NCBI RefSeq assembly: GCF_037153985.1
Contig: NZ_JBBAYI010000002.1
Location: 741,840-805,839 of the forward strand
Source of the DNA: Emticicia sp037153985
GTDB taxonomy: Bacteria > Bacteroidota > Bacteroidia > Cytophagales > Spirosomataceae
Direction of reading: 5' to 3'
Length of the DNA: 64,000 nucleotides
Shown here: positions 7,969-16,063 of the stretch, in pieces
Layout: every line of letters begins with the position of its first letter
Position numbering within the stretch: position 1 is the stretch's first letter
Translations under genes and position numbers: made by a program
The notes under the pieces: model-generated
The model's input: only the letters and a program-made list of their open reading frames with translations
Told to the model about the DNA's origin: nothing
Database searches by the model: none

Positions 7969-9096
7969 ATGACGCTTTTCAATGTGTATCCCCTTTACGA
8001 CATTGAGCCTGTAAAAGCTCTGGGTTCTTATCTTTGGGATAAGAACGGACAACAGTATTTAGATTTATATGGTGGCCACGCCGTTATTTCAATCGGTCAT
8101 ACCCACCCTTATTATGTCCGAAGGCTTACACAACAATTGAAAAACATTGGTTTTTACTCTAATTCTGTAAAAATTCCTTCACAAGAAGAACTAGCCGACA
8201 AACTGGGGAAAATATCTGGTTTTAAAGATTATTACCTGTTTCTGGTTAACTCAGGTGCCGAAGCTAACGAAAATGCCCTTAAACTGGCTTCGTTTTATAA
8301 CGGGCGCAAGAAAGTAATTGCTTTCTCGAAAGGATTTCATGGGCGCACGTCGGCAGCGGTAGCTGCTACGGACAACCCCTCAATTAAAGCACCTATTAAC
8401 TTTCATGACCATGTGCAGATTTTGCCCTTTAACGATGTTGAAGCAGTAAAAAAAGCAGTGGATAACGAAACCTGCGCGGTAATAGTAGAAGGCATTCAGG
8501 GTGTAGGTGGTATTCAGGTAGCTTCTGACGAGTTTCTGAAAGCTATCCGCAAAGCCTGTGACAAAACCGGAGCTATTTTTATTCATGATAGCGTACAATG
8601 CGGTTATGGCCGTTCGGGTAAGTTTTTCAGTTTTCAGCATAGCGGTGTAAAACCCGACATTATCTCGACAGCCAAAGGCATGGGCAATGGTTTCCCTATC
8701 GGGTCAATTCTGATTTCGCCCAAATTTGAAGCCAAACACGGAATGTTAGGCACAACCTTTGGCGGGAATCATCTGGCCTGTACGGCAGCTAATGCCGTGA
8801 TTGATGTTATCAGGAAAGAAAAACTGGTGCAAAATGCAGCCACAGTAGGCGACTATTTCTTTGAAAACCTCAAAAACTTTGAGGGAATAAAAGAACTACG
8901 TGGTAAAGGATTAATGATAGGCATTGAGTTTGAAAAACCCGTTGAGCCTATCAGAAATTCATTGCTTTTTGACCATAAAATATTTACGGGCGTAGCCGGA
9001 AAGCACACGATTCGTCTGCTTCCAAGCCTTGCCCTGACAACCCATGAAGCCGATATGTTTTTAGAAGCCTTACAGAAGGTGCTGGCTAAGGTTTAA
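7969..9096 (+). CDS. argD: Class III aminotransferase, ArgD-like (N-acetyl/succinylornithine aminotransferase)
   Basis: PLP enzyme that in arginine synthesis transaminates acylated glutamate semialdehyde to acylornithine; Bacteroidota commonly use the succinylated intermediate. The 375 residues contain NSGAEANENALK (94-105), the FHGRT loop (123-127), the PLP-anchoring Asp207 and Gln210 in HDSVQCGYGRSG, and Schiff-base Lys236 in STAKGMGNGFPIG. The residue after Asp207 is Ser where most relatives have Glu (DEVQ or DEIQ). No other arg gene is adjacent, so ornithine or another omega-amino substrate cannot be excluded. The coding end overlaps the convergent methyltransferase by 11 bases. Confidence 0.82.
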   Translation: MTLFNVYPLYDIEPVKALGSYLWDKNGQQYLDLYGGHAVISIGHTHPYYVRRLTQQLKNIGFYSNSVKIPSQEELADKLGKISGFKDYYLFLVNSGAEANENALKLASFYNGRKKVIAFSKGFHGRTSAAVAATDNPSIKAPINFHDHVQILPFNDVEAVKKAVDNETCAVIVEGIQGVGGIQVASDEFLKAIRKACDKTGAIFIHDSVQCGYGRSGKFFSFQHSGVKPDIISTAKGMGNGFPIGSILISPKFEAKHGMLGTTFGGNHLACTAANAVIDVIRKEKLVQNAATVGDYFFENLKNFEGIKELRGKGLMIGIEFEKPVEPIRNSLLFDHKIFTGVAGKHTIRLLPSLALTTHEADMFLEALQKVLAKV

Positions 9097-9889
9097 CCGC
9101 TTCAATGGCTAGCAAATAGAGTTTCATTCGTTGTGCGTCGTTGGCAATCCAAGTATCATAATCTTGGATTGCTTTCAGACGTAATTCTTCCGAAACAAAT
9201 CCGTCTTTCACAACCTGATTCCCACGGGTTTCTGCCACTACATTCCAGATACGAACATCTCCCTTGAATCTTTCCTGCCCTACCTCACTAATTTCATGCT
9301 GTGCTATATTTGTAATTGACTTTAACCCAATGCTTTCATAAATTTCTGTCAGGTGGTCGGCTATTTCGTTGTCATAACCGGCATCTTTCCGCCATGCTAA
9401 AAATGCCTGATAAAAATCTTGCATAGATTGGGGCGGGGCGGGCTGCCATTCAATTTTTGTATGGTTATAGTCAAGCACCGAAATTGTACCGCCGGGCTTT
9501 AGCAAACCAACCATTTGCCTGATTACTTCTTCAGGGTTGTTTACCCATTGTAAAGTACGGGCAGCTATTACCAAATCAAATTTTTCGTTGCTGGTATAGG
9601 TATTAATATTGGCTACTTCAAACGAAAGATTACTCAGATGTGCATGGTTTTTACGTGCCAGTTCAATCAGGTGTTCGCTAAAATCAATTCCTACTACTTT
9701 GCCACTTGTACCTACACGCTCGGCAATGTCGGCCGTAATGCTACCTGAGCCACAGCCAACATCGAGCACCGACATACCGTTTTTGAGTAGCCTAATCAGA
9801 GACGAATAACTGTTTTCAAGATTACGGCGGTCAAGTACCTGGCTTGCCCCCTGAGGCATTTCTGCTCTTGTTTGTGAATGCTGACTCAT
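9086..9889 (-). CDS. Class I SAM-dependent methyltransferase
   Basis: 267 residues with a Rossmann methyltransferase domain. Motif I VLDVGCGSGS (about 41-50) binds S-adenosylmethionine, GIDFSEHLIELARK follows as motif II, FDLVIAARTLQWV is motif IV and LLKPGGTISVLDY is the post-motif strand. It resembles the ubiquinone/menaquinone-type Methyltransf_11/25 group. Substrate is unknown; the C-terminal 100 residues have no recognisable motif. It is transcribed alone, convergent with the aminotransferase gene and with no terminator between them. Confidence 0.85.
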   Translation of the reverse strand: MSQHSQTRAEMPQGASQVLDRRNLENSYSSLIRLLKNGMSVLDVGCGSGSITADIAERVGTSGKVVGIDFSEHLIELARKNHAHLSNLSFEVANINTYTSNEKFDLVIAARTLQWVNNPEEVIRQMVGLLKPGGTISVLDYNHTKIEWQPAPPQSMQDFYQAFLAWRKDAGYDNEIADHLTEIYESIGLKSITNIAQHEISEVGQERFKGDVRIWNVVAETRGNQVVKDGFVSEELRLKAIQDYDTWIANDAQRMKLYLLAIEAVKP

Positions 9890-9951
9890 GTTTTATTTGA
9901 TAAATGGTTAATATTGCTGACTAGACAATGAGCGATAGATTTAAAAATTGA

Positions 9952-9959
9952 TACATTTG
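9952..9959 (+). promoter_or_regulatory. Promoter -7 element for the DUF456 gene
   Basis: TACATTTG is a perfect match to the Bacteroidota -7 consensus TAnnTTTG, 26 bases before the ATG. I find no convincing -33 TTG at the usual spacing. Confidence 0.45.
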
Positions 9960-9985
9960 CTTTAGTATTTATCCCCTCAACGCTT

Positions 9986-10468
9986 ATGGACATCCTGCTT
10001 TTAATCATTGCTATTCTTTGCCTTTTTATTGGTTTGCTTGGGGCAGTGTTACCTTTGCCCGGGCCGCCACTTAGCTTTGTAGGTTTATTAACTTTGCACT
10101 TTACCAAGTTTGCCCAGTTTAGCGAGAATCTGCTCTGGACACTCGGTATCATAACCCTGCTTGTTACTATACTCGACTACTACGTGCCTATATGGGGTAT
10201 TAAAAAATTTGGTGGCACCAAATATGGCACATGGGGCAGCACGCTGGGTATTATTATTGGTATGTTCTTTGGCCCTTTCGGAATTTTCATTGGGGCTTTT
10301 GCAGGAGCCTTGCTAGGCGAGTTGTACGCCGGCTCAACGTCGTCAGCGGCTACGCGGGCAGCTTTTGGCTCGTTTATAGGCTTCATGCTAGGCATTGTTA
10401 TGAAAATTGTTCTTTGCATGGTTATGATTTGGTATGCAGGCAAAGGTATCTGGCAATATTTTAATTAA
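9986..10468 (+). CDS. DUF456 family membrane protein
   Basis: 160 residues, nearly all hydrophobic, with about four to five membrane helices rich in Gly. The N-terminal LGAVLPLPGPPLSFVGLL and the later GTWGSTLGIIIGMFFGPFGIFIGAFAGALLGEL are the two signature blocks of DUF456. Function is unknown in the family. It is a single gene with its own promoter element, ended by a hairpin shared with the convergent acetyltransferase. Confidence 0.85.
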   Translation: MDILLLIIAILCLFIGLLGAVLPLPGPPLSFVGLLTLHFTKFAQFSENLLWTLGIITLLVTILDYYVPIWGIKKFGGTKYGTWGSTLGIIIGMFFGPFGIFIGAFAGALLGELYAGSTSSAATRAAFGSFIGFMLGIVMKIVLCMVMIWYAGKGIWQYFN

Positions 10469-10471
10469 GGC

Positions 10472-10507
10472 ATCAGGAATAACCACAGGGGCTATTCCTG
10501 ATTTTGT
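10472..10507. terminator. Bidirectional terminator
   Basis: A 10-bp perfect stem ATCAGGAATA / TATTCCTGAT (10472-10481, 10493-10502) followed by TTTTG. It lies between two convergent genes. Confidence 0.75.
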
Positions 10508-10510
10508 GCT

Positions 10511-11035
10511 TTATGCGGTTTTTTCACGCGCCCATTTTATTAATTCGTTTTCAATCTTCACAAACTGAAACCCTGCTTTTTGCAGTACTTTCTGCGAACT
10601 CAGCAAATCAGCGGGTGTATGTGCTACAACAGTCATGAGTGCAGGGTGCTGAAACGCCCACGCACAGAGGCATTGTAGTGCCTCGCTGGCATAGCCTCTC
10701 TTTCGGTAGTCTAGGCCTATGCCATAACCCACTTCTGTTTCTCCGTTAGCATCTGGCAAACCTGTCAGCCCTATTCCGCCGATTCCGGCATTTTCCTGTT
10801 TCAGTACAATAAGCCAGTTCGTAAACCATTCGTAGTGGTCGGGGTTTTTCTCAACCATTGGCAACCAATAGTTTGCCAGCGCGTCGTCGAACTCGTGCTG
10901 AAAGAAAGGCTCATTTTCGATACGAATGCCCGAAAGCCCAAGTTCCTGCGCCAATATTGGTGGCTGGTGATAGATGCGTAACTGAACTAAGTTAAGCGGG
11001 ATGAGCTTTAAACGCTCAGATTCGATATAAAACAT
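10511..11035 (-). CDS. GNAT family N-acetyltransferase (RimJ/RimL type)
   Basis: 174 residues. The start MFYIESERLKLIPL was chosen because the family begins with this strand (TERLxLRPL); an upstream in-frame ATG adds 29 unlike residues. The acetyl-CoA binding loop is the R-x-x-G-x-A-type motif DYRKRGYASEALQCLCAWAF, preceded by EVGYGIGLD. It transfers an acetyl group to an amine of a protein or small molecule; the acceptor is unknown. Convergent with the DUF456 gene. About 230 bases separate its start from the divergent BlaI-like gene. Confidence 0.85.
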   Translation of the reverse strand: MFYIESERLKLIPLNLVQLRIYHQPPILAQELGLSGIRIENEPFFQHEFDDALANYWLPMVEKNPDHYEWFTNWLIVLKQENAGIGGIGLTGLPDANGETEVGYGIGLDYRKRGYASEALQCLCAWAFQHPALMTVVAHTPADLLSSQKVLQKAGFQFVKIENELIKWAREKTA

Positions 11036-11218
11036 TGATTGATAGTCGATTTTTAGGTATAACAAAGAAACCTGACAGGTGAAAACCTGCCTTGAATTAA
11101 ATGCCTGTGGTGGTAGAATCACACAATATCAGGCAGTCGACTATCGAGGAGTGAATTATTAAATTTCAGAGGCAATAAATTAGACTGTAAATGTATATAA
11201 ATAATTTATTTTTACAAT

Positions 11219-11255
11219 AACTGAAAAATCAGTTGCATAACTGAAAAATACGTTA
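11219..11255 (+). promoter_or_regulatory. Tandem operator sites upstream of the BlaI-like gene
   Basis: A perfect dyad AACTGA-AAAA-TCAGTT (11219-11234) is followed 20 bases later by a related copy beginning AACTGAAAAATACGTTA (11239-11255). The second copy sits between the -33 and -7 promoter elements. Position, dyad shape and two-turn spacing fit autoregulation by the BlaI/MecI-type repressor encoded next. Confidence 0.6.
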
Positions 11256-11263
11256 TACATTTG
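11233..11263 (+). promoter_or_regulatory. Promoter of the blaI-like gene
   Basis: TTG at 11233-11235, a 20-base spacer, then TACATTTG at 11256-11263, a full match to the Bacteroidota promoter pattern. The -7 box ends only 4 bases before the ATG at 11268, so the transcript may be leaderless or nearly so. Confidence 0.65.
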
Positions 11264-11267
11264 ATAC

Positions 11268-11627
11268 ATGGAAGAACTAACCAAAACCGAAGAGCGCATC
11301 ATGCACATAATCTGGGATTTAGGCCGATGCTTTGTTAAAGACATTATTGATAAAATAGACGATGACCCTAAACCGCCCTACAACACGGTTTCGTCGGTAG
11401 TGCGTATTCTCGAAAAAAAAGCCTATCTGGGCTTTAAGGCTTATGGCAAAACCTACGAATATTTTCCGCTGATTAGTAAGGAAGAATACGGGCAATTTTC
11501 TTTCAAAAAGGTTTTTGCCAATTACTTTAATAATTCTGCCGAAAGCCTGTTGTCGTTTATGGCAAAAGAAGAAAAACTGAGCGTAAGCGAGCTTGACAAA
11601 CTCAAGAAGTTTATAGATAACCAGTAA
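11268..11627 (+). CDS. BlaI/MecI-family transcriptional repressor
   Basis: 119-residue winged-helix protein. The N-terminal ELTKTEERIMHIIWDLGRC and PPYNTVSSVVRILEKKAYLGF (recognition helix about 41-55) are typical of the Penicillinase_R family; the C-terminal half would dimerise. In the classic systems BlaR1-type peptidases trigger loss of the repressor. The next gene, 27 bases downstream, encodes such an M56 peptidase, and a tandem dyad overlaps the promoter. No beta-lactamase gene lies nearby, so the regulated target is more likely envelope-stress related. Confidence 0.9.
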   Translation: MEELTKTEERIMHIIWDLGRCFVKDIIDKIDDDPKPPYNTVSSVVRILEKKAYLGFKAYGKTYEYFPLISKEEYGQFSFKKVFANYFNNSAESLLSFMAKEEKLSVSELDKLKKFIDNQ

Positions 11628-11654
11628 GAAGGCCTTTATTCAACCCGAACAATT

Positions 11655-13706
11655 ATGCTTTTTCTTTATTACCTCCTGAAAGCCTCGGCTTGCCTCGCTA
11701 TTTTCTACGGGCTTTACTTCTTTGCGTTCAGGCAGTTCACTTTTCATACCCTGAATCGTTTCTACTTGCTTTTTACGCTTTGCCTGAGTTTTGTAATTCC
11801 GCTCGTTTCGTTTGAAACCACACGGGTGGTTCAGGCGGCAGAAGCCCCTCTGAGCATAGCACCTACTGGTTTTGTTATACCCGAAACTCCAGCACAAGCC
11901 TATACAGAATCCTCAAGCTATTTACCCCTAGCCAGTAATGAAGTAATAAAACCCAAAGAAGCAAAAACAGACTGGCGGATTTACCTGATTTGGGTATATA
12001 CCAGCATTGCCACCTTTTTGCTTTTGAGGTTTTTGCTGAAAATAGCTAAGTTAATACACCTGAGCAAGAAGGCTGAAAAAGTAAATGGCTTATGGATTGT
12101 TCGGGTAGAGGGTAACTGGACAAATGCCTCTTTTCTGAAATATATTTTCCTGAACACAAATGGTTTAACAGCCACAGAAGAAGCGCAGATAATTGCCCAT
12201 GAATGTGTACATATCAGGCATTTTCATTCGATTGATGTGCTACTCACCGAAATCTGCAAGGTAGTTTTGTGGTTTAACCCTGTGGTATATTTATACAAAA
12301 AATCGTTGACAGAGATACATGAATTTGAGGCAGACGCTAACATGGTTCGGTATTTCGACAGTAAAGATTATGCACACCTACTATTAAAGCTGGGTATTAA
12401 CACTACAACCGATTTGAGTAATCAGTTCAGTTTGCATCCTTTATCGAAACGTATCCAATTTATTTTTAAAAAACGTACCGTGACTATGAAAAAGCTATTT
12501 TATTTTTTAATGCTGCCATTGGTGGGTATTGGCCTTTTTGCTTTTGCCCAGCGCAAAGAAAAACTGATTCTGGATTTAAAACGTAACCTGACAAAAACGC
12601 TGGCTACGATTCCACAAAAAATTGACTCGGCTATGGTAACACCCATAGCTTCGGCCGAAGCTATTAGCTCAAAACAGGATTCCAGCCAAAAACCTGTTGC
12701 GCTCATGAGCAACCCCCTTTTGCTATACACCCCTGAAATTGCTCTTCCAACCGACTTCAAAATGAAAGGCGGCGCAGGTCCTTATAGCATCACAATCTCT
12801 AACCCTCAAACGCCAGCTACCTATTTATTTCCGCTAGCAGAGCGTTTTATGTTAAAGGAAGCAGATATTACGATTTTTCAGAAAGAAAAAGAATTACAAA
12901 AAGGCATAGACTTTAACTTTATTTATGAAGGTGACAAACTTACTGGTGTTAGTTTTAAAGAACATATCAGCAGCCCCTCAACAGGTTTTACTGCTCATTT
13001 TAAAGAACTGCAAAAAATAAACATACTAACTACTAAAGAGGCAGGTATTATGATGCCCCCGATGGCAAGGATATCTACCACCCCAAAAAATAGTTTGTGG
13101 CGATATAACAATTTTGGCATTAACCCTCAGAGAACAACTTTTAATACCGATAGCCTGCGCACCTATCTCCCTAGCAATTTTTTGGGGAAAGAGCCGCTGG
13201 TAATTATCAACGGACGCGAATACCACCCCGAAATCTTACATAGAATTAATCCGCGAGCTTTCGGCTGGAGCTATCTGGCTAAGCCTAACGAACAACAAGC
13301 CATTGATAAATATGGCGAAAAAGCACGAGACGGCGTATTAGAAATCAGAACTACAGATGATTTTCTGTTTAAGTCAGAAAAAGAACATCAGCTAGCCCTT
13401 GATAACATCCGTCGAGAATTAAATGCCTATCAGATTTATAAAAATGATAAAATCATAAGAGTGCGATTGCTCGACGAAAACAACGAAGAGTTTGAGAGGA
13501 TTGTTATTGGTGGTTTTAGAAATAACCAGCGTGTTTCGTTCGATGTACCCATAGGCGGAAAAATCTCTTATAAAATTGATGGCAAAAGCGTTACAGAAGC
13601 CGATATTATGGGTTTCGATGGCTTTTTTGAAGGCAGCAGTTCGTGGAAAAGCACAGACCAAAAAAATGGTTTTTATGGAGAGATTGACCTCCGAACAAAA
13701 AAATAA
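11655..13706 (+). CDS. M56 family (BlaR1-like) membrane metallopeptidase with C-terminal extension
   Basis: 683 residues. Helices lie near residues 5-25, 35-52, 108-130 and 280-298. The zinc motif HECVH (182-186) and HEFEAD (222-227) place the active site at the cytosolic face, as in BlaR1/MecR1. Unlike BlaR1 there is no penicillin-binding sensor. The 380-residue extension ends with a segment (about 520-565) resembling a TonB-receptor plug: GREYHPEI, then a block ending AIDKYGEKARDGVLEIRT, a form common in Bacteroidota homologues. It probably senses an envelope signal and cleaves the adjacent BlaI-like repressor. Confidence 0.85.
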   Translation: MLFLYYLLKASACLAIFYGLYFFAFRQFTFHTLNRFYLLFTLCLSFVIPLVSFETTRVVQAAEAPLSIAPTGFVIPETPAQAYTESSSYLPLASNEVIKPKEAKTDWRIYLIWVYTSIATFLLLRFLLKIAKLIHLSKKAEKVNGLWIVRVEGNWTNASFLKYIFLNTNGLTATEEAQIIAHECVHIRHFHSIDVLLTEICKVVLWFNPVVYLYKKSLTEIHEFEADANMVRYFDSKDYAHLLLKLGINTTTDLSNQFSLHPLSKRIQFIFKKRTVTMKKLFYFLMLPLVGIGLFAFAQRKEKLILDLKRNLTKTLATIPQKIDSAMVTPIASAEAISSKQDSSQKPVALMSNPLLLYTPEIALPTDFKMKGGAGPYSITISNPQTPATYLFPLAERFMLKEADITIFQKEKELQKGIDFNFIYEGDKLTGVSFKEHISSPSTGFTAHFKELQKINILTTKEAGIMMPPMARISTTPKNSLWRYNNFGINPQRTTFNTDSLRTYLPSNFLGKEPLVIINGREYHPEILHRINPRAFGWSYLAKPNEQQAIDKYGEKARDGVLEIRTTDDFLFKSEKEHQLALDNIRRELNAYQIYKNDKIIRVRLLDENNEEFERIVIGGFRNNQRVSFDVPIGGKISYKIDGKSVTEADIMGFDGFFEGSSSWKSTDQKNGFYGEIDLRTKK

Positions 13707-13842
13707 TGTAGAAAATATTTCCCACATCTACGCAAAACATAATAATTACTGTTTTAGACACAAGCACTCAAAAAACCACAAATACCTGACAATAAGCAAA
13801 TTACAGCAAGTTGGCGTTAAAATTGGCATATTTATTTAATCT

Positions 13843-13880
13843 ACTGTTGAAAATTGTTTAATCACCAAATTTTCAACAGT
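13843..13880 (+). promoter_or_regulatory. 13-bp inverted repeat abutting the OmpA-lipoprotein start codon
   Basis: ACTGTTGAAAATT (13843-13855) and AATTTTCAACAGT (13868-13880) are perfect complements with a 12-base loop. The repeat ends one base before the ATG at 13882. In RNA it would form a hairpin against the start codon; in DNA it is a large operator-like dyad. Not followed by a T run, so not a terminator. Confidence 0.6.
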
Positions 13881-13881
13881 C

Positions 13882-14601
13882 ATGAAAATCATTAAATCAT
13901 CTATCAATAGATACTTAACGTTATCGGTTTGTGGAGCTATTTTATTAAGTGCTACTACTTCATGTAATTCGTTCAAGAAATTAACCAATGAGCAAAAAGG
14001 GGCTATTATTGGCGTAGGTGCTGGTGCAGCCGCGGGTGCAGCCATTGGCAGCAAAAGCAAGAATCCGGCAGTATATGCTATTATAGGCTCGGCTGTGGGT
14101 GGTACGGCGGGCGTATTTATTGGCCGCTATATGGATAAACAAGCAGCAAAAATGAAAAAAGACCTCGAAGGGGTGGCAGAAGTAGAACGTGTAGGAGAAG
14201 GTATTAAAGTTACCATGAAATCGGGTGTATTGTTTGGGTTTGACTCTTACGGCCTCACACAACAATCGAAAGATAATCTGGCGAAATTTGCCGAAACGCT
14301 TAAAACTTATGAAGATACCAATATTCTGGTAGCAGGGCATACCGACAACGTAGGTACTGATAGTTATAATATGAAGCTGTCGGAGAAAAGAGCAAATTCA
14401 GTAGCCAGTTTCTTAAACGATTACGGCGTTAAACGCTCCAGAATGTCGGTTATTGGCTACGGAGAATCTTCGCCTCTGGCAGAGAATACCACCGAAAGCG
14501 GACGCGAACAGAACCGTCGGGTTGAGCTGGCCATCGTAGCTAACGACCAATTGAAGAAAGATGCCAAAAATGGTTCAAGCGAAGTAGCACAGAACAAATA
14601 A
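13882..14601 (+). CDS. OmpA-family lipoprotein with glycine zipper
   Basis: 239 residues. A lipoprotein signal peptide ends at LLSATTSC with Cys28 as the lipidated residue. Residues 38-85 form a Gly/Ala-rich zipper (GAIIGVGAGAAAGAAIGS and GSAVGGTAGVFIG). Residues about 115-225 form an OmpA C-terminal domain with the peptidoglycan-binding motif GHTDNVGTDSYNMKLSEKRA. It probably ties the outer membrane to peptidoglycan. Single gene with a strong terminator and an unusual hairpin at its start codon. Confidence 0.9.
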   Translation: MKIIKSSINRYLTLSVCGAILLSATTSCNSFKKLTNEQKGAIIGVGAGAAAGAAIGSKSKNPAVYAIIGSAVGGTAGVFIGRYMDKQAAKMKKDLEGVAEVERVGEGIKVTMKSGVLFGFDSYGLTQQSKDNLAKFAETLKTYEDTNILVAGHTDNVGTDSYNMKLSEKRANSVASFLNDYGVKRSRMSVIGYGESSPLAENTTESGREQNRRVELAIVANDQLKKDAKNGSSEVAQNK

Positions 14602-14623
14602 CAGGCATTCATTATAAGTATTG

Positions 14624-14657
14624 TAAGGCTGCAAAATATTTGCAGCCTTATTTGTTT
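14624..14657 (+). terminator. Intrinsic terminator after the OmpA-like gene
   Basis: A 12-bp perfect stem (14624-14635, 14639-14650) with a tight loop, then a T-rich tract. Confidence 0.88.
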
Positions 14658-14668
14658 TATGTATTATG

Positions 14669-14676
14669 TATCTTTG
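14669..14676 (+). promoter_or_regulatory. Promoter -7 element for the AI-2E-family gene
   Basis: TATCTTTG matches TAnnTTTG perfectly, 57 bases before the ATG. The nearest TTTG (14651-14654) is only 14 bases upstream, shorter than usual. Confidence 0.4.
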
Positions 14677-14733
14677 GCTGGAATAAGTTTTTACTTAAGT
14701 TAATGTATATCTTATATTTTAAATTCTACACTT

Positions 14734-15906
14734 ATGCTTCCACAACGTTTGCCATTTAACTTAAAACTGCCATTAGCCTTAATATCGATTACGATTATTA
14801 TTTACTGGCTCAGCATTCTACAAGCCGTACTGGTTCCGTTTATTATTTCAATTATATTATCGATACTGTTATTTCCGTTGTGCGCCTGGTTCGAGAAAAA
14901 AGGTATAGGGCGTGTAGTTGCCATTACGGTTACACTTGTGCTGTTTATTCTGGCCATCGGAATGCTCGTGTATCTGGCATCGACACAAATTGCGGGGTTC
15001 TCCGAAATGATTCCACAGCTTGTTAACAAACTTGACCAAGCATACAATAACATTTTAAAATGGACTGCTGAAACATTTAATTTATCAACAGAAGTTCAGA
15101 TGAATCAGGTTAACAACTACACCGACCAACTGATTAGCAATGGTGGAGCAATGGTTGGTACGGCCCTCACTACTACGTCTAATATGCTGGGCAATTTATC
15201 AATTATGCCCGTTTATATGTTTTTTCTGTTGCTGTATCGAGATTTTTTCAAGGATTTCTTCTATAAAGTATTTAAAAGCGCAACCAAAGAGCAAGTCGAC
15301 GAAGTGTTAAGCAAAATATATGAGGTTATTCATAGTTATTTATCAGGGGTAATGATTGTAACCCTTATTGTAGGTACACTCAATACTATCAGTTTGCTTT
15401 TACTTGGTATCGAGTACGCCATTTTCTTCGGTTTTCTGGCGGCTATTCTGTTAATTATTCCTTATATCGGTATTCTTATTGGCTCGTTGTTGCCTATCAT
15501 TATTGCATTAGTTACTAAAGACTCGCCCATGTATGCTGTTGGTGTGGCGGCTTCTTTCTTTGCCATTCAGATGCTCGAGGGCAATTTTATTACCCCTAAC
15601 ATTGTGGGTTCAAAAGTCAGCATCAATCCGCTGGTGGCAATTCTGGGTTTGTTGATGGGGGCTGTTTTATGGGGTATTGCCGGCATGGCTCTTTGCTTGC
15701 CTATTATTGCCATTATAAAAGTTATTTTCGACTCCGTACCTAATTTACAGCCTTATGGTTTTTTGATGGGAGAGCCTGTAAGCGAACAGGAAATGATGGA
15801 AAAGAAACGCACACGAGCCAACAAAATTGAAAAAGAAATTGTAAACGCTGTAAACGAAACCACTTCGTTTTTCAGAAAGAAGAAACAACCCAAGAAAAAA
15901 GAATAA
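14734..15906 (+). CDS. AI-2E family transporter (PerM/YdiK type)
   Basis: 390-residue membrane protein. Helices cluster at about 10-45 and 65-85, then a soluble region and a C-terminal block of several helices. The signature region GVMIVTLIVGTLNTISLLLLGIEYAIFFGFLAAILLIIPYIG and later EGNFITPNIVGSKVSINPLVAILGLLMG identify the family. Members were named for AI-2 export but some act as ion antiporters; the substrate here is unknown. The C-terminal 60 residues are charged and Lys-rich. Single gene. Confidence 0.88.
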   Translation: MLPQRLPFNLKLPLALISITIIIYWLSILQAVLVPFIISIILSILLFPLCAWFEKKGIGRVVAITVTLVLFILAIGMLVYLASTQIAGFSEMIPQLVNKLDQAYNNILKWTAETFNLSTEVQMNQVNNYTDQLISNGGAMVGTALTTTSNMLGNLSIMPVYMFFLLLYRDFFKDFFYKVFKSATKEQVDEVLSKIYEVIHSYLSGVMIVTLIVGTLNTISLLLLGIEYAIFFGFLAAILLIIPYIGILIGSLLPIIIALVTKDSPMYAVGVAASFFAIQMLEGNFITPNIVGSKVSINPLVAILGLLMGAVLWGIAGMALCLPIIAIIKVIFDSVPNLQPYGFLMGEPVSEQEMMEKKRTRANKIEKEIVNAVNETTSFFRKKKQPKKKE

Positions 15907-16063
15907 ATGCACAGGGAGGTAATCTTGCTCAAACTGTGGAAAAGGCTCCCCAAAAATCAGGCAAAATCTGATATTAATAGGCATAAATCAAATATTTACC
16001 CGTTTGGCATATAAATTTCTGTTATATAAGCATATTTAAGAACTTTAAAAACAGAAACACAAC

